A stretch of DNA of 64,000 bases from contig NZ_JAAGOB010000008.1 of assembly GCF_010550695.1 (NCBI RefSeq), positions 239,540 through 303,539 on the forward strand, given 5' to 3'. The notes under the pieces are model-generated. The model saw only the letters and a program-made list of their open reading frames with translations. It was not told the DNA's origin and made no database searches. A program made the position numbers and the translations under genes. The stretch is from Phytoactinopolyspora alkaliphila (GTDB lineage Bacteria; Actinomycetota; Actinomycetes; Jiangellales; Jiangellaceae). Each line of letters starts with the position of its first letter. Within the stretch, counting starts at the first letter, position 1. This document shows, piece by piece, positions 43,329 to 52,584 of the stretch.

Positions 43329-44270
43329 TCAGCGGCGCAGACTGGCCGCCGCGGCCTGCGTGACCGCGGCGGTCAGCGCCGCCAGTGCGGGCGAATCCAG
43401 CCGCCATCGCTGCCAGTACAGCGGGACGTCGAGGAACGCACCCGGGGCGATCTCGGCGAGATCCCCCCGGTCGAGTCCGTCCCGGACCATCTGCTCCGGC
43501 ACCATCCCCCAAGCCAGCCCCAGCCGGGCCGCTTCCGCGAACCCGTGGGACGACGGCAAGAACGTGACCGGGGGATCGAGCTCACGGCCGGCCAGCCGCG
43601 CCAGAAAACGCTGCTGCAGAGCATCCTTGCGGTTGAACACCAGCATCGGGGCGGCAGACAGCCGGTCCGGCGACAGTCCCGGGCCTAAATAGCGGTCGCG
43701 AAACGACGGCGAGGCCACGGCCAGATAGCGCATCGCGCCCAGTGGCTCCACCCGGCAGCCCTGAACGGCACGGGGCTCGGCCGTCACCGCCGCCATGACC
43801 GAGCCGTCTCGCAACAGCGCCACCGAATGGTCCTGGTCCTCCTGACGGATATCGAAGGTCGCCGGGTATCCGGAAGCCAGTGTCGCCAGGGCCGGTAGAA
43901 ACCACGTGGCCAGCGAGTCAGCGTTGACGGCCATCTGCATCCGGAGCCCCGTCGCGGGTGCCGGCGGCCCTCCTGCCAGGTCGGCGAGCGCCTCGCGCTG
44001 AAGCAGGGCCGTCTGGCCGGCGAGACGGACCAGCACCTGGCCCGCCTCGGTCGGCCGGCAGGGCTTGGCACGCCGCACCAGAATCCGGCCCATACGGGCC
44101 TCGAGCGACTTGATCCGCTGGCTGATCGCCGATGGGGTCACATGCAGTTCGCGCGCGGCAGCCTCGAAGCTCCCCTCGTCGACCACGGCGGCGAAAGCCG
44201 CCAGATGCGCCAGATCGATACCGAGGCCGAGACCGGTACCCCTGCTGCCTCCCTCGTAGCCCACCTGCAC
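43329..44270 (-). CDS. lysG: LysR-type regulator of the ArgP/LysG group
   Basis: A 313-residue protein with the HTH LAAFAAVVDEGSFEAAAREL, then HVTPSAISQRIKSLEARMG. The effector-binding domain carries DQDHSVALLRDGSVMAAVT, typical of ArgP/LysG. It is divergent from lysE, exactly the lysG-lysE layout known from corynebacteria, in which LysG activates lysE when basic amino acids accumulate. The GTG at 44270 is used as start; a later start is possible. Confidence 0.88.
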   Translation of the reverse strand: MQVGYEGGSRGTGLGLGIDLAHLAAFAAVVDEGSFEAAARELHVTPSAISQRIKSLEARMGRILVRRAKPCRPTEAGQVLVRLAGQTALLQREALADLAGGPPAPATGLRMQMAVNADSLATWFLPALATLASGYPATFDIRQEDQDHSVALLRDGSVMAAVTAEPRAVQGCRVEPLGAMRYLAVASPSFRDRYLGPGLSPDRLSAAPMLVFNRKDALQQRFLARLAGRELDPPVTFLPSSHGFAEAARLGLAWGMVPEQMVRDGLDRGDLAEIAPGAFLDVPLYWQRWRLDSPALAALTAAVTQAAAASLRR

Positions 44271-44310
44271 ACCTCTCCGATCTCGCGTTCCTCAGCACGA
44301 TGAAGACGCT

Positions 44311-44334
44311 CTAATCCATCCTTAGAAAGATTAG
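44311..44334. promoter_or_regulatory. LysG binding-site candidate
   Basis: CTAATC (44311-44316) and GATTAG (44329-44334) are exact complements spaced 12 bases apart, in an AT-richer part of the lysG-lysE gap. Confidence 0.5.
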
Positions 44335-44370
44335 CTGGACTCATCAACACCGCTCACCTATTTTCGGCAT

Positions 44371-45015
44371 GTGCCCATCTCTCTCGCGGCAGCCGACCAT
44401 GTCGCCCTGACCTCGCCGTTTCCCACGCTGGCCGTCGGGTTCGTCACCGGCCTCACTTTGATCGTCGCCATCGGTGCCCAGAACGCGTTCGTGCTGCGGC
44501 AGGGACTGCGACGCGAGCACATCCTGCCCATCGTGATGTTGTGCGGCGCTGCCGACGCCTTGCTCATCACCGCCGGCATCGCAGGGCTCGGGGCCATCCT
44601 GACGGCGCAGCCGGTCGCCATGGATATCGCCCGCTACGGCGGCGCCGCGTTCCTAGCCGGATACGCGATGCTGGCCGTGCGCCGGGCAGTCAGGCCCCGG
44701 GCGATGACCGCGGCGGACCGCGCGCCCACCACGCTCGGCGCGGCCCTGGTCACCTGTCTGGGCTTCACCTTCCTCAACCCGCACGTCTACCTGGACACAG
44801 TGCTGCTTCTCGGATCGCTGGCCAGCCAGCACGGCGACGCCCGGTGGCTGTACGGCGCGGGCGCCGTCGCCGGCAGCTTCGCCTGGTTCTTCGCCCTCGG
44901 CTACGGCGCGCGGTGGCTGAGCCGGTTCTTCGCGCGTCCGGGTGCGTGGCGGGTCCTCGACGCCGTGATCGCCGGGTTGATGCTCATGCTCGCGGCGGGC
45001 CTGCTTCTGACCTGA
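44371..45015 (+). CDS. lysE: LysE/ArgO-type basic amino acid exporter
   Basis: A 214-residue membrane protein with about six helices and the LysE signature VAIGAQNAFVLRQGLRREH. CGAADALLITAGIAG and FLNPHVYLDTVLLLGS follow, all typical. It exports lysine or arginine out of the cell. It begins with GTG at 44371 and is controlled by the divergent LysG. Confidence 0.92.
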   Translation: MPISLAAADHVALTSPFPTLAVGFVTGLTLIVAIGAQNAFVLRQGLRREHILPIVMLCGAADALLITAGIAGLGAILTAQPVAMDIARYGGAAFLAGYAMLAVRRAVRPRAMTAADRAPTTLGAALVTCLGFTFLNPHVYLDTVLLLGSLASQHGDARWLYGAGAVAGSFAWFFALGYGARWLSRFFARPGAWRVLDAVIAGLMLMLAAGLLLT

Positions 45016-45118
45016 TCGTCCTCGGGCCGGCGGCCGGTGATGACGCTGCGGTGGGCGCATGGAGATTGCCCGCGCCCACGCCGGCACAGTTCGCGGCGCA
45101 CGCCCTAGACTCGGCAGC

Positions 45119-47023
45119 GTGCCCCGGATCCGTGATGACGACATCGCCGCGGTACGAGAACGTGCCCGGATCGAGGACATCGTCTCCCAGTACGTCACCC
45201 TTCGCCCGGCCGGCGGCGGGTCGCTGAAGGGACTCTGCCCCTTCCATGACGAGAAAAGCCCCTCGTTCAACGTCCGCCCACAGGTCAACCTGTTCCATTG
45301 CTTCGGATGCGGTGAGGGTGGGGATGTCATCTCCTTCCTCCAGAAGCACGAGCAGCTGTCTTTCACCGAGGCGGTGGAACGCCTCGCGGACAAGGTCGGC
45401 CTGCAGTTGCGCTACGAGGAGACCAAACCTGGAACCGCAGGTCCCCGGCAGAACCGCGAGCAGCGCAGCCGGCTGATCGACGCGCACCGGATCGCCGCGG
45501 AGTTCTACTCGGACCTGCTCACCTCGTCCCCCGAGGCCATGACCGGGCGGCAGTTCCTCTCCGAGCGTGGCTTCGACCGTGAGGCGGCGGAGAAGTTCGG
45601 CGTCGGCTACGCACCCAAGGGCGGCGAGGTGCTGCGCAAGCATCTACGGCAGAAGGGCTTCAGCGACGACGAGCTGATCAGCGCCGGCCTCGTCGCGCAG
45701 GGCCGGAACAGCCCGTACGACCGGTTCCGCGGCCGCCTGGTGTGGCCCATCCACGATCTGTTCGGTGACGTGGTGGGTTTCGGCGCCCGCCGTCTGTACG
45801 ACGACGACCGGGTGGAGGCCAAGTACCTCAACACGCCGGAGACGAGCATCTACAAGAAGAGCCATCTCCTGTACGGGGTGACCTACGCCAAACGGGACAT
45901 CGCCCGCAGCTCCCAGGCAGTGGTCGTCGAGGGCTACACCGACGTCATGGCCTGCCACCTTGCCGGCGTCACCACGGCCGTGGCCACGTGCGGTACGGCG
46001 TTCGGCGACGACCATGCCCGGATCCTGCGACGGCTACTGCGCGACCAGGACGAGTACCGCGGCCGGGTGATCTTCACCTTCGACGGCGACGAGGCCGGCC
46101 AGAAGGCGGCTCTGCGTGCCTTCGAAGGCGACCAGCGCTTCGTCGGGCAGACCTACGTCGCCATCGAACCCCACGGCCTGGACCCGTGCGAGCTGCGGAT
46201 CCGCTCCGGTGACGCGTCGGTGCGCGAGCTCATCGCACGCCACCGGCCGCTCTTCGAGTTCGCCATCCGCACCATGGTGGACGCCTACGATCTCGACCAC
46301 CCCGAGGGCCGCAGCCAGGCACTCAACAGGGCGATTCCGCTGATCTCCCGGATTCGGGACCGGTCACTGCGAGACCAGTACGCCGTGCGACTGTCCGGAT
46401 GGGTAGGCCCTCCCGAGGGTCACTCCGAAACCTGGGAACGCGACGTGGTGGGTCGAGTGCGAGCCGCCGCGGGCGCACCCGATCGGTCTCCTCGTCGCCG
46501 TCCCGAGCCGGCCCCCGCGGCGCAGCAGGCACTCGGCGTGCCGAATCACGGCACCGTCGACCCGCAGACGCTCGGACTCGAGCGCGAAGTGCTGCGGGTG
46601 GCGGTTCAGCGTCCGGCGCTCGCCGGGCCCGGCTTCGACGCCATCGAGCCGGAGGCCTTTCTCTCCCCTGTCTTCCGGGCCGTCCGGGAAGCGATCGCCA
46701 AGGCCGGCGGCTGCGCCACCCAAGGTGGTGGGGCAGCGTGGATGGAAGCACTGCTGGCCGCCGCCGGGGACGACGTCACTCGCCACGTCCTGTCCGAACT
46801 GGCCGTCGAGACAATTCCCGCGGACGACGCCGGTGTCCCCCGCTATGTCGAGTCGGTCGTCCTCCGGCTCACCGAGGTCTGGGTGTCCCGCCGGCTGGTC
46901 AGCCTCAAGGCCAGATTGCAGCGCACCGATCCGTCGGCGGAGACAGAGGTGTACAACCGGCTGTTCGGTGAGCTGATGACGCTGGAGGCGCACCGCCGGG
47001 ACCTGCGCGAACGTCAGGCTTAG
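45119..47023 (+). CDS. dnaG: DNA primase
   Basis: A 634-residue protein that is complete. The CHC2 zinc domain has CPFH and HCFGC (C40, H43, C61, C64). The TOPRIM core has VVEGYTDVMA and FDGDEAGQKA, and the C-terminal DnaB-binding domain runs from about residue 500. It makes RNA primers at the replication fork. The GTG at 45119 lies 7 bases after TAGACT (45106-45111), so the transcript is probably leaderless; the open frame upstream has no start signal. Its stop overlaps the convergent fadD-like stop. Confidence 0.96.
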   Translation: MPRIRDDDIAAVRERARIEDIVSQYVTLRPAGGGSLKGLCPFHDEKSPSFNVRPQVNLFHCFGCGEGGDVISFLQKHEQLSFTEAVERLADKVGLQLRYEETKPGTAGPRQNREQRSRLIDAHRIAAEFYSDLLTSSPEAMTGRQFLSERGFDREAAEKFGVGYAPKGGEVLRKHLRQKGFSDDELISAGLVAQGRNSPYDRFRGRLVWPIHDLFGDVVGFGARRLYDDDRVEAKYLNTPETSIYKKSHLLYGVTYAKRDIARSSQAVVVEGYTDVMACHLAGVTTAVATCGTAFGDDHARILRRLLRDQDEYRGRVIFTFDGDEAGQKAALRAFEGDQRFVGQTYVAIEPHGLDPCELRIRSGDASVRELIARHRPLFEFAIRTMVDAYDLDHPEGRSQALNRAIPLISRIRDRSLRDQYAVRLSGWVGPPEGHSETWERDVVGRVRAAAGAPDRSPRRRPEPAPAAQQALGVPNHGTVDPQTLGLEREVLRVAVQRPALAGPGFDAIEPEAFLSPVFRAVREAIAKAGGCATQGGGAAWMEALLAAAGDDVTRHVLSELAVETIPADDAGVPRYVESVVLRLTEVWVSRRLVSLKARLQRTDPSAETEVYNRLFGELMTLEAHRRDLRERQA

Positions 47024-48768
47024 ATCGAGTCGATCTCGTCGGAGAAGTGCTCGGCGATGTCCTGCCGCTTCAGCTTCAGGGTGGGGGTCAGCTCGCCCCG
47101 CTCCTCCAGGAACTCGCGCGGCAGGATCACGAACTGCCGGATCGACTCCGCCTCGGACACCAGCGTGTTCGCCTCGTCGACGGCCTTGCTCACCTCGGCG
47201 CGGATCTCCTCGTGCGCGATCAGCTCATCGCGCTCGCCGTCCAGCCCGCGTTCGCGGGCGAACGACGCCAGCTCGGCGTCGTCGAGGGTCACGAGCACCG
47301 CGACGAACCGCCGCTGGTCGCCCACGAGCATCGACTGGGAGACCAGGGGATGGCGGTTGACACGGTCTTCGAGCGGCACTGGAGCGATGTTCTTGCCGGA
47401 CGCCGTGACGATCAGCTCCTTCTTCCGGTCCTTGACGTACAGGAAGCCGTCGTCGTCGACCTCGCCGAGGTCACCCGTGCGGAACCAGTCGCCGTCGAAG
47501 TCCTCGTCCGTGCGGCCCTCGTCGTGGAAGTAGCGCTGGAAGACATGCCCTCCGCGCACCAGGATCTCGCCGTCGTCGACTCGGATCCGCGTCCCCGGCA
47601 GCGGCCGCCCCGCAGATCCGACCCGCAGGGCGTCCGGGGCGTTGACGGTCGCGGGGCCGGTGGTCTCCGTGAGCCCGTACCCCTCGTAGATCGGGATGCC
47701 CGCGCCGTGGAAGAAGTGCACGAGGTCGGTGGAGAGCGGCGCGCCACCGGAGACACAGTGCCGGACTCGCCCGCCCAGGGCCGCGCGTAGCCGGGAGAAG
47801 ACGAGCCGATCCGCGATCACCCGTCGTGCCCGGAGGACGGGTCGGTGCCGTTCGCTTCTGGACCAGGCCTGCGCAGTGGCCACCGCGAAGCGGAAGATCC
47901 GCTGCCTGACCTTGCCCCGGGCCTGTTGCCGGGCGGCTTCGTAAATCTTCTCGAAGGCTCTCGGCACTCCGACGAACAGGCTCGGGCGGAAGGAGCGCAC
48001 GTCCTCGCGTGGGTCCGAGGCGGTGGAGGGGAACCCGACGACGAGATTGGCATCGAGGCAGACGAACTGGATCACCCGGGCGAAGATGTGAGCGAGCGGA
48101 AGCATCTGGAGCAGCGTTCCGCCCTCACGGAGCACACCCTCCAGCTGGTGCCGTGTCTGGCTCGTCGTCCACGCCAGGTTCCCGTGGGTGAGAACGCAAC
48201 CCTTCGGGTCGCCCGTGGTGCCCGACGTATAGACGATGGTGGCGATGTCGTCGTGGGTCAGGTTGTGCACCCGGCGGTCCACGTCGGCTCGATCGTCGTC
48301 GCCGGCCTCGGCGGCAAGCCGGTCTAGGCCGTCGTCGTCGAGGATCACCACCTCGACGTCGTGGGCTTCCCGCAGCCGGTCCGCCAGCTCGTCGCCGGCC
48401 GCGATGGCGAGCCGGACACCGGCGTCACGCAGGATCATGCGGCATTGCTCGACGGAGCTTGTGTGGTACAGCGGGACGGTGACGGCACCGGCGCTGAGCA
48501 CGGCGAGGTCAGTCAGAGTCCACTCGGCCCTGGTCGGGCTCATCAGCGCCACCCGGTCGCCCCGCTCGACACCTCGAGCCACCAGACCTGCCGCCACATC
48601 GCGCACCCGCGCGTTCAGGGCCGACCAGCTCAGTTCGCGCCACTCGCCGTCGGCGGGGATCGCGAGGATCGGGCGGTCGGGAGAGTGTTCGGCGTGTCGC
48701 CGAATCCGCGCGAGCAGGTGGTCATCCTGCTCTACTCGCACCGGCGAACGGTCTTCCACCTGGGTCAT
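47020..48768 (-). CDS. Long-chain fatty acid-CoA ligase (AMP-forming)
   Basis: A 582-residue enzyme. The AMP-binding motif is IVYTSGTTGDPKGCVLTHGN, followed by YEGYGLTETTG, GDWFRTGDLGEVDDDGFLYV and the C-terminal catalytic region DRKKELIVTASGKNI. It activates fatty acids to acyl-CoA in the cytoplasm. The ATG at 48768 is favoured over the open frame 20 codons upstream, because it places the enzyme's usual N-terminus. It is close to, but two bases apart from, the stop of the small membrane protein gene upstream, so an operon is likely. Confidence 0.92.
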   Translation of the reverse strand: MTQVEDRSPVRVEQDDHLLARIRRHAEHSPDRPILAIPADGEWRELSWSALNARVRDVAAGLVARGVERGDRVALMSPTRAEWTLTDLAVLSAGAVTVPLYHTSSVEQCRMILRDAGVRLAIAAGDELADRLREAHDVEVVILDDDGLDRLAAEAGDDDRADVDRRVHNLTHDDIATIVYTSGTTGDPKGCVLTHGNLAWTTSQTRHQLEGVLREGGTLLQMLPLAHIFARVIQFVCLDANLVVGFPSTASDPREDVRSFRPSLFVGVPRAFEKIYEAARQQARGKVRQRIFRFAVATAQAWSRSERHRPVLRARRVIADRLVFSRLRAALGGRVRHCVSGGAPLSTDLVHFFHGAGIPIYEGYGLTETTGPATVNAPDALRVGSAGRPLPGTRIRVDDGEILVRGGHVFQRYFHDEGRTDEDFDGDWFRTGDLGEVDDDGFLYVKDRKKELIVTASGKNIAPVPLEDRVNRHPLVSQSMLVGDQRRFVAVLVTLDDAELASFARERGLDGERDELIAHEEIRAEVSKAVDEANTLVSEAESIRQFVILPREFLEERGELTPTLKLKRQDIAEHFSDEIDSI

Positions 48769-48770
48769 GC

Positions 48771-49238
48771 CTACAGGCTGCCGAGATACGTCCGCGGATC
48801 GCACTGGTGCGGGCGGTCGGCGAGCCACCGGTCGAACGCCTCGGGATCGCGCCGCTGCATCTCGTCGAGGACCATGTGCCGCAGGTCCGCATGGGCGGCG
48901 ATGGTCGCCGGGAGGTACGCCTGCCGTAACTCCACTCCGGAGCGTTGCCAGATCTCACACAGCTGCTCGTTCGACGCGCGGGCGATGGCCGGCTTCACCA
49001 CATGTGGCGGGGCTCCGGCCAGCAACGTGATGCCGGCCTCGTCCTCTGCCTGACGGCCGGGTCTCTGGTGGCCGGCAGCCTCGTTCTCGTCCCTCAGCAG
49101 AACGACGAGCAGCCAGCCGACGATGACGACGAACAGGGGGAACCAGCCCAGACCCAGGACGAGCATCAGCATGGCGACACCGAGCATCGTGGTCCACGCC
49201 CACCACGAGATGCCGGTGAAGAAGCGAAGCACGGACAT
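48771..49238 (-). CDS. Small membrane protein of unknown function
   Basis: A 155-residue protein. Two hydrophobic segments (residues about 10-50, SWWAWTTMLGVAMLMLVLGL and the next) precede a soluble C-terminal domain rich in Arg and Glu. The ATG at 49238 fits the membrane start. No family is recognised. It ends just before the acyl-CoA ligase start and probably shares its transcript. Confidence 0.65.
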   Translation of the reverse strand: MSVLRFFTGISWWAWTTMLGVAMLMLVLGLGWFPLFVVIVGWLLVVLLRDENEAAGHQRPGRQAEDEAGITLLAGAPPHVVKPAIARASNEQLCEIWQRSGVELRQAYLPATIAAHADLRHMVLDEMQRRDPEAFDRWLADRPHQCDPRTYLGSL

Positions 49239-49372
49239 GGCCTCACACCTTTCTTGGCGACACTTCTCGCCGATACCCGCCACGCCCCGCTTCACACGCC
49301 TGGGCCCCCGTTAGCTCCCCCGGTTACACGGGTACGAACGGGGTCCGACTGTGGTGGGAAGGGGACACGGAC

Positions 49373-50035
49373 ATGCGTGTGCGCAACATCGTTCCAGCTC
49401 TTGCGGCTGCGGCTCTCGTGGTGACAGCCTGTGGCGCACCCGGCGACAGTCCCGGTGGTGCGGACGACCCGGGGGGCCGGGACGACGTGGTGGGACGCGA
49501 GAACGACGAGGAAACCGAGGACACCGAACCCGCTCCAGGGACCACAACCCAGCCGGGTACCGGCAGCGCGGAGGTCGTTGCGGTGATGGACACGGACGGC
49601 CGGGAGATCGGCCACGTGATCTTCGACGAGGCCGATGAGGGTGTCTCCGTGACCGTCGAGTTCAGTGGCCTGGAGCCCGGCTTCATGGCAATGCACATCC
49701 ACGAGAACGCGGTATGCGACCCGCAGCACGCCGATGGTCCGTTCCAGAGCACCGGGGGCCACTACAACCCCGCCGGTGACGAACACCCGGGCCACGCCGG
49801 GGACCTGCCGCCGTTACTCGTCACCGGGGAGGGCACTGTGCACGCCATGGTGGTGACCGACCGGTTCGAGCTGCAGGATGTCCTCGACGAGGGTACGGCT
49901 GTGATCCTGCACCAGGGCCGGGACAACCAGGCCAACATCCCCGAGCGGTACGGCGAGCCCGATCAGGACACCCTCGACACGGGCGATGCGGGAGACCGGG
50001 TGGCCTGCGGCGTCATCGAGCCTGATCAGGAGTAG
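49373..50035 (+). CDS. sodC: Cu/Zn-type superoxide dismutase lipoprotein
   Basis: A 220-residue protein with a lipobox, VVTAC (Cys 20), then a long acidic Pro/Gly-rich linker. The SOD fold begins near residue 65 with MAMHIHENAVC (copper His ligands), GGHYNPAGDEHPGHAGDLPP, VILHQGRDN and DAGDRVACGVI, the last with the active-site Arg. It converts superoxide to peroxide outside the membrane. The GDEHPGHAGDLP zinc-loop residues appear present but are not proof of Zn binding. Confidence 0.92.
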   Translation: MRVRNIVPALAAAALVVTACGAPGDSPGGADDPGGRDDVVGRENDEETEDTEPAPGTTTQPGTGSAEVVAVMDTDGREIGHVIFDEADEGVSVTVEFSGLEPGFMAMHIHENAVCDPQHADGPFQSTGGHYNPAGDEHPGHAGDLPPLLVTGEGTVHAMVVTDRFELQDVLDEGTAVILHQGRDNQANIPERYGEPDQDTLDTGDAGDRVACGVIEPDQE

Positions 50036-50087
50036 CTCAATGCCCGGCGATTCAGCGCCCGGCGGCGACTCATTGACCGGCGATGAC

Positions 50088-50120
50088 CGGGCCCGGGGGC
50101 AATGACAGCCACCGGGCCCG
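50088..50120. terminator. 9-bp perfect GC-rich hairpin, sodC/CBS convergent gap
   Basis: CGGGCCCGG (50088-50096) pairs with CCGGGCCCG (50112-50120). Confidence 0.55.
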
Positions 50121-50176
50121 CATCTGACCGGACTGGGAACGGCACGACAATTACGGCGTCGCCGTGGCCGACGTGC

Positions 50177-50596
50177 TCAGTCGTTCGGCGGCGCCGCGCT
50201 GATGTCGGCGAGCGCGGAACGGCGATCCTGATCCACTGCGAGATCCCCGATCGAGACGACCCCGACCAGTTCCCGGTCTTGCACGACCGGCAGGCGGCGC
50301 ACCGCGTGCTCCCGCATCACCCGCACCGCTTCGTCGATGTTGTCGTCGGCGTTGACGGTCACCAGATCGCGGCTGCAGAGTTCCCCGACACGCATACTCG
50401 ACGGGTCGCCACCTTCGGCAAGTCCACGGATGACGATGTCACGGTCCGTCACCAGACCGCAGACACCGGTCGAGTCCGTCACGATGACATCCCCGATACC
50501 CTGATCGCGCATGGTCTGCGCCACCTGCTGCACCGACACCTCGGTGTCCACGGTGATCGGCCCTGGGGTCATCACCTCACTGACCTTCTGTGCCAT
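50177..50596 (-). CDS. CBS domain pair protein
   Basis: A 139-residue stand-alone CBS pair. Each half has the CBS start (VSEVMTPGPITV and VGELCSRDLVTV) and the strand pattern GDVIVTDSTGVCGLVTDRDI and RRLPVVQDRELVGVVSIGDL. Such proteins bind adenylate nucleotides. AGGAG lies upstream of the ATG at 50596. It is divergent from ku. Confidence 0.9.
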   Translation of the reverse strand: MAQKVSEVMTPGPITVDTEVSVQQVAQTMRDQGIGDVIVTDSTGVCGLVTDRDIVIRGLAEGGDPSSMRVGELCSRDLVTVNADDNIDEAVRVMREHAVRRLPVVQDRELVGVVSIGDLAVDQDRRSALADISAAPPND

Positions 50597-50733
50597 GACG
50601 GTCTCCTCGGATAGGTTCGGACTTGGTCACCCGGCTTCTACCCCACGGGCCGCCGCCCATGCTCGGCTTCGCCCCGCGCATGAGAGAGAGGAAGGCCGGG
50701 TACCGGCGGGAAAGAACTCAGGAGGTGACTGAT

Positions 50734-51717
50734 GTGGCTCGACCGGTGTGGAGCGGCTCGATCAGCTTCGGCCTGGTGAACATCGGCGTCGGCTTGTACT
50801 CGGCCACCGAGAACCGCGACGTGTCCTTCCACCAGTTCGAGAAAGGCACCGACAAACGGGTGCGGAACAAGCGGGTGGCCGAAGGCACCGACCGTGAGGT
50901 CGCCTACGAAGACATCACCAAGGGATACGAGACCGAGAGCGGCGAGCACGTCATCATCACCCAGGACGAGCTGGAGAGCGTCCAGCCGGAGACCTCCCGG
51001 GCCATCACCATCGACGACTTCGTGGAGCTCGCCGGCATCGACCCCATCTACTACCAGCGCAGCTACTACCTGGCTCCCCGGGGTGAGGAACATCAGCACG
51101 CCTACGCACTGCTGCGCGATGCCATGAAGGACTCCGGCCTGGCCGGTATCGCGACACTGGTCATGCGCAACAAGCAGTACCTCGCCGCGATTCGCGCGCA
51201 GGACGACGTCCTCGTCCTCACCACCATGCACTTCGCCGACGAGATCCGGCAGCCGCGAGACGTCGCCGACGACATCCCCGGCCGGCGCAAGCTGCCGAAG
51301 AAGGAGTTCGACACCGCCGTTCAGCTGATCAAGCAGCTAAGCACGGATTGGAAGCCGGAGAGCTACCACGACACCTACCGTGAGCAGGTGCTCAGAGTCG
51401 TCGAGCAGAAGGCCAAGGGCCAGGAGGTCGACGTCGAGGAGGCGCCCGAGCCGCAAGGCGACGTCATCGACCTGGTCGCCGCGCTGGAGCAGAGCATCCA
51501 GAAGGCCCGGGACGGACAAGGCCGCGCCAGCAGTGGCGGCAAGAGCGGCGGACGGTCCTCGGGAGCCCGTAGCTCAGGAAAGAGCAGCTCCGGCGGAAGT
51601 GGCTCGTCGAAGGGCAGGACCGCCAAGAGCAGTTCCGGCAAGAACAGCTCGGCCAAGAACTCGAAGAGTGGCTCGGCCAGGAGCAGCTCCGGCAAGAGCC
51701 GCAAGAAGGCCTCCTGA
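50734..51717 (+). CDS. ku: Non-homologous end-joining protein Ku
   Basis: A 327-residue protein with the bacterial Ku core (residues about 1-265): ARPVWSGSISFGLVNIGVGL at the start, then HQFEKGTDKRVRNKRV and LVMRNKQYLAAIRAQ. The last 60 residues are a Ser/Gly/Lys-rich tail (SGGKSGGRSSGARSSGKSS), the DNA-contacting extension seen in actinobacteria. The GTG at 50734 is chosen because AGGAGG precedes it at the right distance; the earlier open frame is not used. Ku binds DNA ends and recruits LigD, encoded 0.9 kb away. Confidence 0.95.
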   Translation: MARPVWSGSISFGLVNIGVGLYSATENRDVSFHQFEKGTDKRVRNKRVAEGTDREVAYEDITKGYETESGEHVIITQDELESVQPETSRAITIDDFVELAGIDPIYYQRSYYLAPRGEEHQHAYALLRDAMKDSGLAGIATLVMRNKQYLAAIRAQDDVLVLTTMHFADEIRQPRDVADDIPGRRKLPKKEFDTAVQLIKQLSTDWKPESYHDTYREQVLRVVEQKAKGQEVDVEEAPEPQGDVIDLVAALEQSIQKARDGQGRASSGGKSGGRSSGARSSGKSSSGGSGSSKGRTAKSSSGKNSSAKNSKSGSARSSSGKSRKKAS

Positions 51718-51726
51718 CCGTGATCT

Positions 51727-51764
51727 GCGGGCCGTGGACGCCACCGGTGGCGTCCACGGCCCGC
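51727..51764. terminator. Perfect 38-bp palindrome after ku
   Basis: Bases 51727-51745 are the exact reverse complement of 51746-51764, with no spacer, and TGATC/GATCA outside extends the match. It lies 10 bases after the ku stop and 6 before the stop of the opposing gene. It can form a long hairpin in either transcript. Confidence 0.75.
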
Positions 51765-51769
51765 GTCGA

Positions 51770-52453
51770 TCAGCCGTGGCCAAGTACCTTCCGGGCTGCG
51801 TCCCCCATCGGATCCGCTCGGGTGGGCAACTCCTTGACCTGCGGTATGAGCCGCTCCCGCGACTCTGCGAAAAGGTGACGCAGGGTGGCAGCGGGGTCGT
51901 CGGCGTGATCGACTCTCAGGTCCCAGAGGGGGTATTCCTCGGTGTCGACCACATAGATGGTTCCGGAGAGAGCGCCCTTGGTGTCCGCGCCGGTGGCTTC
52001 GCCGGCTTCCAAGGCGACCAGCAGCCGTTCGGCCAGTTCGAGATCGCCGTGCTCGGCGAACGCCTCGAGCGTGCTCTCCAGGGTCTCCGGTCCTACCAGC
52101 CGGTTGCCCTGGGCCATCACGTTGTCCGCACCCATATGACCGGACCAGGGCGGATTCTCCTTGCCGGTCCAGGCAGCCGTATCCCCGTGCGCGTCGAGGT
52201 AGCCGGCCTGCCGGGTATCGCGTCCGGGATCGGCCTGGATCAGGCGCTCCATCGTGTCCGGGGCGCCCACGCCCTCGGCCATCATTCGTAATCCGTCAAT
52301 GCCCAGGTATGGGTTGATCGTGGCCTGCGTAGCGATGGCCCCCACCTTCGGAGCGGCGTACGTGACGAGCTTGCCCACGCCCATCATGGCTGTCACCGCA
52401 CCTACACCCAGCTGCCCCGTTCGCTCGCAACGTGCTACCACAGAGAAAGTCAT
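51770..52453 (-). CDS. DUF1028 family protein
   Basis: A 227-residue protein of the Ntn-like DUF1028 family: MTFSVVARCERTGQLGVGAV at the start, then VGAIATQATINPYLG and QGNRLVGPETLE. Function is unknown; some fold models suggest a hydrolase. AGGAGG sits just upstream of the ATG at 52453. It is encoded, antisense, between ku and ligD. I see no other reason to link it with repair. Confidence 0.8.
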   Translation of the reverse strand: MTFSVVARCERTGQLGVGAVTAMMGVGKLVTYAAPKVGAIATQATINPYLGIDGLRMMAEGVGAPDTMERLIQADPGRDTRQAGYLDAHGDTAAWTGKENPPWSGHMGADNVMAQGNRLVGPETLESTLEAFAEHGDLELAERLLVALEAGEATGADTKGALSGTIYVVDTEEYPLWDLRVDHADDPAATLRHLFAESRERLIPQVKELPTRADPMGDAARKVLGHG

Positions 52454-52584
52454 TCGTCCTCCTGATCGGCTGTTCCCCCTGCTGTACCCAACTCGCACGC
52501 GGCATACCCAAGGTCCTCCGAAGAACGGCCGGAATGGTCCGGCTCGGCCGAAGGAGTTGATAATCAGGCCGTCGATGCGGGTAG

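Noticed and set aside
50623..50733. A 37-residue N-terminal extension of Ku
   Set aside because: AGGAGG lies inside it, just before the GTG at 50734, where the conserved Ku N-terminus begins.
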